Made by a program: the position numbers and the translations under genes. The notes below the pieces were generated by a model. It saw only the letters and a program-made list of their open reading frames with translations, was not told where the DNA came from and made no database searches. A stretch of DNA of 12,973 nt from CAZKEW01 sp964580435 (lineage in GTDB: Bacteria; Acidobacteriota; Aminicenantia; Aminicenantales; UBA8522), in assembly GCA_964580435.1 (NCBI GenBank), contig CAZOKP010000074.1, positions 1 to 12,973 on the forward strand, in the 5' to 3' direction. Below, one piece after another: positions 8,615 through 12,973 of the stretch (position 1 is its first letter; every line of letters begins with the position of its first letter).

Positions 8615-8643
8615 AGAATAACAATTTGCCGGGCGGGAGTCAA
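8615..8643 (-). promoter_or_regulatory. Sigma-70-type promoter for the kinase gene
   Basis: On the minus strand TTGACT (8638-8643), 17-bp spacer, TATTCT (8615-8620). A start near 8608 would give a leader of about 25 nt carrying the AAGGGA ribosome-binding site ahead of ATG 8582. This lies just inside the right-hand direct repeat, so gene plus promoter form one bracketed unit. Confidence 0.55.
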
Positions 8644-8659
8644 ACAAGCTGGTCATTCG

Positions 8660-8688
8660 CGGCAACTTCTAAAGGATAATAATTTCCT
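8660..8688 (+). repeat. Direct repeat, right copy (flanks kinase gene)
   Basis: CGGCAA, CTTCTA, AAGGATAATAATTTCCT. Apart from the 6-bp CTTCTA insertion it is identical over 23 bases to 5541-5563 and in the same orientation. Its right part lies inside the tail of the transposase relic, overlapping that frame's TAG stop at 8669-8671. This suggests the repeat may be part of, or next to, the old element's end. Confidence 0.75.
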
Positions 8689-9166
8689 CTCCTCCCGTGA
8701 CAAGAAAAGATGACAAAGAGTATTCGGCCGAAGTCTCGGCGGCCATGAGATATTCCTGGAAGGCAACCTGAGGCGGCGGGGGCCTCTCAGCAACAAAGGT
8801 CAACTTCAGGTGGTCAATGATGCGGTCCACCACAGACTAGTCCGTGAGGAAAGCGATGACTTTCATCTGGCCGCCGCACTGGGGGCTCAGGAGTTCCTTG
8901 CGGACAAGATCAGCCAGGACCTCGCGGGCGAAGATTGTGGCCAGCCGCGAGTCGTCAATCCGCGGGATCTTTAGGATGATACCCGCTTCGTCCACGCCGC
9001 CCTCTGTCACCAGGAAGTGGAGGTGCGGGTGAAGATTGATCCGGTCTCCGAAGGTCTGGATGGCGGCAATGACCCCAGGCATAAGCACGCTCCCGGCCGC
9101 AACTTCGAAGTAACAGGTTAAGGACCGGAGGGCCAAGCGGCAAAGATCCCCCAAGAGCCGGTGGTT
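8669..9166 (-). pseudogene. IS91-family (Y2/HUH) transposase relic, internally deleted
   Basis: The frame reads HRLLGDLCRLALRSLTCYF, then MPGVIAAIQTFGDRINLHPHLHFLVTEGGVDEAG (about 9090-8985). This is the IS91/Y2 transposase core with its HUH nickase motif HLH, followed by IPRIDDSRLA and FAREVL. From about residue 90 it jumps to PQCGGQMKVIAFLTD, which belongs to the extreme C-terminal zinc-ribbon-like end of these proteins. The section in between, including the Tyr-xxx-Tyr catalytic pair, is missing in frame. A TAG (8837-8839) follows; the same frame then continues convincingly as SVVDRIIDHLKLTFVAERPPPP and AFQEYLMAAETSAEY to a TAG at 8669-8671. The N-terminus (about 50-100 residues) is also missing, and the relic ends close to the stop of the first radical SAM gene. 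It cannot encode an active transposase. The upstream limit is approximate. Confidence 0.85.
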
Positions 9167-9240
9167 GTGGGAAGAATTGGCGCCAATCCGAACAGGTGTA
9201 AAAGTCGGGCAGCCCCAAAAAGCGATTTTTATATCTTTTT

Positions 9241-10662
9241 TTATGCTTCTAGGCGAATGCTTTGCACTGCGATTCCGAGCTCCCGCCGATCTTCCCCTCC
9301 TCCCGGTTCCTCGGCGGGAATCCAGAATTTTTCAGACTCGAGGATGACCTGATTCCCCGCCTCAGCCGCATTTTTGAGCTTGAATTCGATGGTCTCCCAT
9401 CCCTTAGTCCTCAAATAATAATCCTTCTTTTTTTCCCCTTGGGAGATGGCGATCCTCCATCCGACAAGCCGGGGGTGACCGTTTTTCAACCGGAAGACGA
9501 TACTGTCGGCACTGTGCCCGAGAGAAAGAGCCGCCCTCTTCCCCGTCCAGCGAAATCCCGTCGTGCCGTCACTCTCTAGAGGATACCAGCCGAAGAGCAG
9601 CTCGAACGGCTGTTCTTCGCCCAGACCGAACTTCCCGGCATAATCGTCCTTAACGAGGATGGCATTGCAGACCCGGCAGAGCGGTGTGGGCAGGCAGCCC
9701 TGGCGGTTCATGGCCTGGAGATTCTGAAGGGCGCTCGACTTCCCGATGGATTCGAGGCTTTGAGTTAAGGCACTTCCAACGACAATCCTTCCGTCGTAAT
9801 CCACGCAGCACGGCGTGCAGTCTCCGTTAGCTAGGACGGCCAGCAGCTCGTCGATCGAATCGCAGGATGATTGATACCTTTCCACATACCGGACGCCCCT
9901 GGCCAGGTAGTCGGAGAACGAGCTGATATCCTTGAAATGGAGGATCACTCCGGGGAGGATCTCGACGTGGTTGCCCTTTAGACAGTCGAGCGGGTTATCG
10001 CGGAAGGGGCCCTGCAGCCCTTCCAAGTCCACGGGCATGAAACTCAGTTGATATTTTTCCGAAATCCTTATCCCGAACTCCTTCCACTCGCCGATGATGC
10101 GAAAAGCTTGCTCGCTTCTGTCGACTAGGGGGAGGAGTGCCTGGGCGTAATCGTTCTCCCTCCGGGCTTGGTTGAAATGCTTCGTGTTCAGGTATTCCAG
10201 GGAAATCTTCATCCGGGAATTCCGCTGGAACTTGTCTTCGATTGTCTCCCGGATACGGCTCATGTAGGTCGCAAAGTCGGGCTTTCCGCGGCGGTGATCC
10301 CTGTAGAGATTTTCAGTGAAGGTGTGGATGCCGATGACGAGCTCATCGACCAGGGCCTCATAAAGCATCTGCCGGGTCCGTTCGGTGAGCAGCGCGCCGT
10401 TGGTAAAAAGCCGGAGAGTCAGTCCGCCGCGGCGGATATGGTCGATGATCTCGAAGAGATGAGGATGGAGGAACGGCTCACCCATGAGATGAAGCTGGAT
10501 GGGCTCCCGGGTAAGGTTCTTTTCCGCTATTTCGTCCAGAAGGCGGAAGGCCAAATTCTTATCCATGAACTCCCGCGGCCGCTTCATCACTCCTTCCGGA
10601 CAGAAGGTGCAGTCAAAATTGCAGTGATTGGTCAGCTCGAGAAAATAGTATTTCGGGGACAC
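9241..10662 (-). CDS. Radical SAM/SPASM protein with C-terminal beta domain
   Basis: A 473-residue enzyme. The radical SAM cluster motif C14-x3-C18-x2-C21 (TNHCNFDCTFC) starts almost at the N-terminus. GEP (61-63) and FTNGALL (86-92) are further core motifs for S-adenosylmethionine binding. A SPASM-type auxiliary-cluster region has C227, C267, C282, C285, C286, C323, C329 and C332. Beyond it, residues about 355-473 form an additional domain (GWYPLE, FRWTGKRAALSL, FWIPAE, EDRRELGIAV). I associate this type of tail with proteins from glycan or cell-surface loci, but I cannot name it. Substrate unknown. The start is a GTG at 10660-10662; a stop lies upstream in frame and the next ATG would cut into the cluster motif. 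No good Shine-Dalgarno is seen; a possible -10 (TATAAAT, 10697-10703) lacks a clear -35. Its stop is about 75 bp from the transposase relic. Confidence 0.92.
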   Translation of the reverse strand: MSPKYYFLELTNHCNFDCTFCPEGVMKRPREFMDKNLAFRLLDEIAEKNLTREPIQLHLMGEPFLHPHLFEIIDHIRRGGLTLRLFTNGALLTERTRQMLYEALVDELVIGIHTFTENLYRDHRRGKPDFATYMSRIRETIEDKFQRNSRMKISLEYLNTKHFNQARRENDYAQALLPLVDRSEQAFRIIGEWKEFGIRISEKYQLSFMPVDLEGLQGPFRDNPLDCLKGNHVEILPGVILHFKDISSFSDYLARGVRYVERYQSSCDSIDELLAVLANGDCTPCCVDYDGRIVVGSALTQSLESIGKSSALQNLQAMNRQGCLPTPLCRVCNAILVKDDYAGKFGLGEEQPFELLFGWYPLESDGTTGFRWTGKRAALSLGHSADSIVFRLKNGHPRLVGWRIAISQGEKKKDYYLRTKGWETIEFKLKNAAEAGNQVILESEKFWIPAEEPGGGEDRRELGIAVQSIRLEA

Positions 10663-10903
10663 GTTAACTTGATATGGCCCTGATCACGAAGCGATGATTT
10701 ATAGGAACATGCTTTTCAGCTGTGCCGGCCGCGGACACATTTTCGACTCGATTAGCCCATCCAACCATCGTGAGGAAGCATAGATCAAGACATCAAACAC
10801 TGTCAAGGAGGGCTTTGGAGAGCAGGGATGGGCCGGTGGAAACGGCCGCGGGGCCAGAAGAGCCCGAAATCCGACAGACCTCTCCTCCCGGTCAAAGAGA
10901 GAA
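10663..10903. other. Gene-free gap between radical SAM gene and hydrolase relic
   Basis: About 240 bp with no protein-like frame on either strand. It holds the putative -10 of the first radical SAM gene and two GC-rich patches built on CCGCGG (near 10727-10735 and 10839-10845). I recognise nothing else. Confidence 0.5.
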
Positions 10904-10933
10904 TCACGAAAAATATTCAGTCGAGGTCTCGGC
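10904..10933 (-). mobile_element. Possible IS91-type transposase end fused to hydrolase relic
   Basis: AETSTEYFS followed by a stop corresponds to AAETSAEY in the transposase relic (8720-8740). The DNA differs at 5 of 24 aligned positions. It lies on the same strand and in frame with the hydrolase relic. The match is short, so this is tentative. Confidence 0.4.
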
Positions 10934-11239
10934 GAAAACAATATCCCCTCCGCACATGATGATGTAGCCGATATCTGCAGCATTGGCTTCACGAAACGTT
11001 GCTCTTGAGCCATCCGTTTTGCTTCTTTCTTTGGCCAAAGACTTCAGGAGAGGAATGAGCGTCGGTCGATAGGCAAACCAGAACACGTCTTTCACGGTCA
11101 TGCCCGAATCTTCCAGAAATTTGTGTTTCTTCTCGGGGGCTTTTGGCTGGTCCTGTCTCCCTGTCGCGGCTGATAAACTGGCACATCCAAGGCAGAACAG
11201 TGCTCCTGTCGGCAAAACACTCATCAGGAACTGTCGGCG
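10904..11239 (-). pseudogene. Tat-signal hydrolase relic (aminothiazoline-carboxylate hydrolase-like)
   Basis: From 11239 the frame reads RRQFLMSVLPTGALFCLGCAS, a twin-arginine leader ending in a lipobox-like LGC, but its own start codon is gone. EKKHKFLEDSGMTVKDVFWFAYRPTLIPLLKSLAKE follows and matches the N-terminal part of the L-2-amino-thiazoline-4-carboxylate hydrolase family as I remember it. The frame then passes through a short odd segment straight into TFREANAADIGYIIMCGGD, which in that family lies near the C-terminus; roughly 80-100 residues are missing. The last residues AETSTEYFS and the TGA (10904-10906) resemble the end of IS91-type transposases instead of the hydrolase's own CNHR-type ending. 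Truncated at both ends and internally deleted, it is a pseudogene. The family call rests on memory of the motif order and is moderately sure. Confidence 0.6.
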
Positions 11240-11481
11240 GGCTGGCCTATGCCTTCATCAACTTCCTGTATGACCCGGCAGTGGCGGCGGAAAAGACGAC
11301 CTTCCTCAAGTATCTCTGTCCCAACAGAGATGCCTATGGTTTGCTCCCCGAAGACCTGAGAAAAAACCCCGGCGTCTTCATAAGTCCTGAGATAAGAGCC
11401 AAGAGCGAGATCATCGCCGACCTGGGAGCCGCGAACGCGCTTTCTGTCAAGGTCTGGGACGAAATCAAAGCCGCAAAACAG
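11239..11481 (+). pseudogene. PotD-like polyamine-binding protein, C-terminal fragment
   Basis: About 80 codons encode the C-terminal lobe of a spermidine/putrescine ABC-transporter substrate-binding protein: LAYAFINFLYDPAVAAE, then YLCPNRDAYGLLPEDLRKNPGVF, AKSEIIADLGAA and the terminal VWDEIKAAKQ. In intact PotD proteins the sequence ends about here. In this copy the frame runs on without homology to a TGA at 11608-11610, which suggests loss of the normal stop or a frameshift. All of the N-terminal three quarters is absent. The left edge abuts, head to head, the twin-arginine leader of the hydrolase relic, marking a sharp recombination junction at about 11236-11245. Its downstream end overlaps the last bases of the second radical SAM gene on the opposite strand. 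No transporter permease or ATPase genes are in the window. It is not functional as it stands. Confidence 0.75.
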
Positions 11482-11604
11482 CTTAGAGTTAAAGGTGGCT
11501 TTTTTGCGCCGCTTTATTTTGCCCCAGGGGGAGTCCTTTCGCCTGGACAATTGAAGAAAAACCCGTTCCCAGAATCGCCTCAGAACAAGAGAAGCGGTTC
11601 GTTT

Positions 11605-12894
11605 CTATGAACACAAGCGCGGATCGTAGGCAAACATCCGCTCCCATTCTTCTTTGATTTCCCCATAAGCGATGGGTAAAACAGCACCCTGACTTTCCTT
11701 TTTTTTAATTGTTGCCGCGAGAGAGAGCGCGGGGCACTGCTTGTGCAAAGGAGCGGGAATGGCTCTTCTCATCCCGTCATAGATTCGAGAAAAATCCTCT
11801 CTCATGATGTTTCCGAATGAGACAGGCAGAAACACACACGGGCGAACATGGCCTAGACTGTCGACATAGAAGTGGGAGAGACCTCCCATTAAGCAACCGA
11901 GGCGCTCGGGCTTCTCAAAATACGGGGCATAAAAAATCAGAGGATAATCTTTGTATCTTCGATCGCGACCCGCCCTCTTGAAAAATTCAGTAACGCACCT
12001 CCTGTCTTCATCGGAAAATAGATCTTCCGCGTCTTCATGGTGATACCCTCCCCAGGGTTTCGGCTCGAGCAGAACGATGAAACAAGCATCCAGACTTCTC
12101 ACAAACCCATAGAATTTCCACAAGCGATCTGATTGAACCAGATCCTTTCTCAAACACAGATTGACATAGGGGAGAATGCCGGCCTGCCGGAAATACCGAA
12201 GGGCCAGGACGGATTCTTGATGGGCTCCCTCATGGCCTCTGAATTCATCCTGTCTCGCGGGATCGAAATCATCAAGAGAGACACCAGCCGCGGTGAGACC
12301 GGCAGCCTTGAGCGCCATCGCTCTCTCGAAAGTCAAGCCCTCTCCGGAAGTATGGACATGGAAGTCCGAAAGGCTCTTGTCTCCAGACTCCAACAGCTCC
12401 ACGAGTCCGTCATACCTGAGAAGCGGCTCACCGCCTGAAAAAACGACTATGCTCACGCCGACTCTTTGGATCTCTCGAAGAACCTCTTTCCAGCGCTGGA
12501 TGGGAACGGATTCCTCCTCGGCCAGGTTCGTGTATTCATAACAGTGTTTGCAGTGATTGCGACATCGCCGGGTCATCGCGAGGATCGCGGAATCGACCTG
12601 GGGCTTCCAAGGAGTTCCCGCTTTCTTGATGTTGAACCCACCGTTCGCCATCATCTGGTCAAAAGGCTGAGAAGGCCAGCTAGGAATCCTGAGAATCGCC
12701 GCATAATAATGATCAGCGAATCTCACAACTCTTATCTTTCCCGGCAATCCTTGATCTCTGGTTAACCTCAAGGATTCTGTTAAAAACAACGGATATTTCT
12801 CTCTCTGGAGAAGATACTTGCCAGAACAAACTCCGAACCTAAGCCAGAAGAGGGCGAGTCTCCCGCCATTCAAGAATTCTGGCTTGAGATCCAT
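11605..12894 (-). CDS. Radical SAM protein with SPASM-like C-terminus
   Basis: A 429-residue protein from ATG 12894. An N-terminal region of about 100 residues of unknown type (MDLKPEFLNGGRLALFWLRF) precedes the radical SAM domain. The cluster motif is C111-x3-C115-x2-C118 (CRNHCKHC), followed by VVFSGGEPLLR (151-161) and SLDDFD as expected for the TIM-barrel core. The C-terminal part has LGCLMGG, YVDSLGHVRPCVFLPVSFGNI and KQCPAL, a reduced SPASM-like region with three or four cysteines. Many members with this MGG...G.V.PC..LP...GNI pattern modify peptides or act in cofactor assembly; the substrate here cannot be told, and I see no precursor peptide nearby. The frame extends upstream to 12948, but that part overlaps the transposase end and is not protein-like for this family. 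No clear Shine-Dalgarno precedes 12894. It shares only the SAM fold with the other radical SAM gene and is not an obvious duplicate. Confidence 0.88.
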   Translation of the reverse strand: MDLKPEFLNGGRLALFWLRFGVCSGKYLLQREKYPLFLTESLRLTRDQGLPGKIRVVRFADHYYAAILRIPSWPSQPFDQMMANGGFNIKKAGTPWKPQVDSAILAMTRRCRNHCKHCYEYTNLAEEESVPIQRWKEVLREIQRVGVSIVVFSGGEPLLRYDGLVELLESGDKSLSDFHVHTSGEGLTFERAMALKAAGLTAAGVSLDDFDPARQDEFRGHEGAHQESVLALRYFRQAGILPYVNLCLRKDLVQSDRLWKFYGFVRSLDACFIVLLEPKPWGGYHHEDAEDLFSDEDRRCVTEFFKRAGRDRRYKDYPLIFYAPYFEKPERLGCLMGGLSHFYVDSLGHVRPCVFLPVSFGNIMREDFSRIYDGMRRAIPAPLHKQCPALSLAATIKKKESQGAVLPIAYGEIKEEWERMFAYDPRLCS

Positions 12895-12905
12895 CCGGGA
12901 CTTAG

Positions 12906-12973
12906 TCACTGTCTCTGGCTGGTCATCTTCGCCAGGTCCGCGTTCCATTTGAGGTACTCTTGGAAGGCATACT
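12906..12973 (-). mobile_element. IS91-type transposase C-terminal end, cut by window edge
   Basis: The frame entering from the right edge reads YAFQEYLKWNADLAKMTSQRQ and stops with TGA at 12906-12908, 11 bp before the second radical SAM ATG. YAFQEYL corresponds to VAFQEYLMAAE in the transposase relic (about 8747-8765), and the DNA is similar over that block. After QEYL the sequence departs from the usual ETSxEYFS ending, so the tail may be a variant or fused to other DNA. What lies further upstream is outside the window. Confidence 0.5.

Noticed and set aside
7854..8621. 255-codon open frame on the plus strand opposite the kinase domain
   Set aside because: It is antisense to a fully conserved kinase domain and its translation has no recognisable motif; a codon-bias shadow.
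8583..8624. Upstream start for the kinase (14 extra residues from 8624)
   Set aside because: It would place the start inside the predicted promoter. The residues before MKCPHC are not zinc-ribbon-like, and the AAGGGA ribosome-binding site fits ATG 8582.
10168..10683. 171-codon plus-strand frame opposite the first radical SAM gene
   Set aside because: It is antisense to the cluster-binding N-terminus of a clear enzyme gene and has no family features.
11224..11550. 108-codon minus-strand frame opposite the PotD fragment
   Set aside because: The plus strand here matches a known family's C-terminal lobe; the minus frame is its shadow.
11605..12894. RiPP (modified-peptide) cluster built around the two radical SAM genes
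   Set aside because: No small precursor-like ORF, peptidase or exporter lies beside either gene, and the two enzymes are unrelated in their flanking domains.

Overview
The window is about 13 kb of moderately GC-rich bacterial DNA. A Gram-negative envelope is implied by an outer-membrane-type DUF5916 protein, a lipoprotein-like DUF4136 protein and a periplasmic binding protein relic. Together with a large zinc-ribbon/kinase/TPR protein and a SpoIIE phosphatase, this repertoire resembles Acidobacteriota or Candidatus Aminicenantes. That placement is an inference from gene content, not a measured assignment.

Left half (1-5500), ordinary genes: the 3' part of a DUF5916 gene (+), a convergent SPFH/band-7 protein gene (-), a DUF4136 gene (+) divergent from it, a roughly 510-bp stretch with no intact gene (possibly one decayed minus-strand ORF), and a membrane SpoIIE/RsbU-type phosphatase (+). 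The SPFH-DUF4136 intergenic region carries two convincing sigma-70-type promoters facing opposite ways.

Right half (5541-12973), an accessory patchwork: three large minus-strand genes are intact. They are a zinc-ribbon Ser/Thr kinase with a TolB-like domain and TPRs, a radical SAM/SPASM protein with an extra C-terminal beta domain, and a second radical SAM protein. Between them lie broken genes: an IS91-type (Y2/HUH) transposase with an internal deletion and an amber codon, an internally deleted Tat-signal hydrolase, and the C-terminal end of a PotD-like polyamine-binding protein abutting the hydrolase N-terminus. Each of the three intact genes has, shortly upstream on its own strand, sequence that reads as the C-terminal end of an IS91-type transposase (8669-8836 clear; 10904-10933 short and tentative; 12906-12973 partial). 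The kinase gene with its own promoter is also bracketed by a direct repeat (5541-5563 and 8660-8688).

Working together: the kinase and SpoIIE phosphatase are convergent neighbours and could both be signalling proteins, but nothing in the sequence shows that they share a pathway. The two radical SAM genes have no visible precursor peptide beside them. The most notable feature is the layout: intact cargo genes separated by decayed IS91-type ends and truncated genes, which suggests repeated insertion and deletion at this locus. I see no CRISPR array, rRNA or tRNA.
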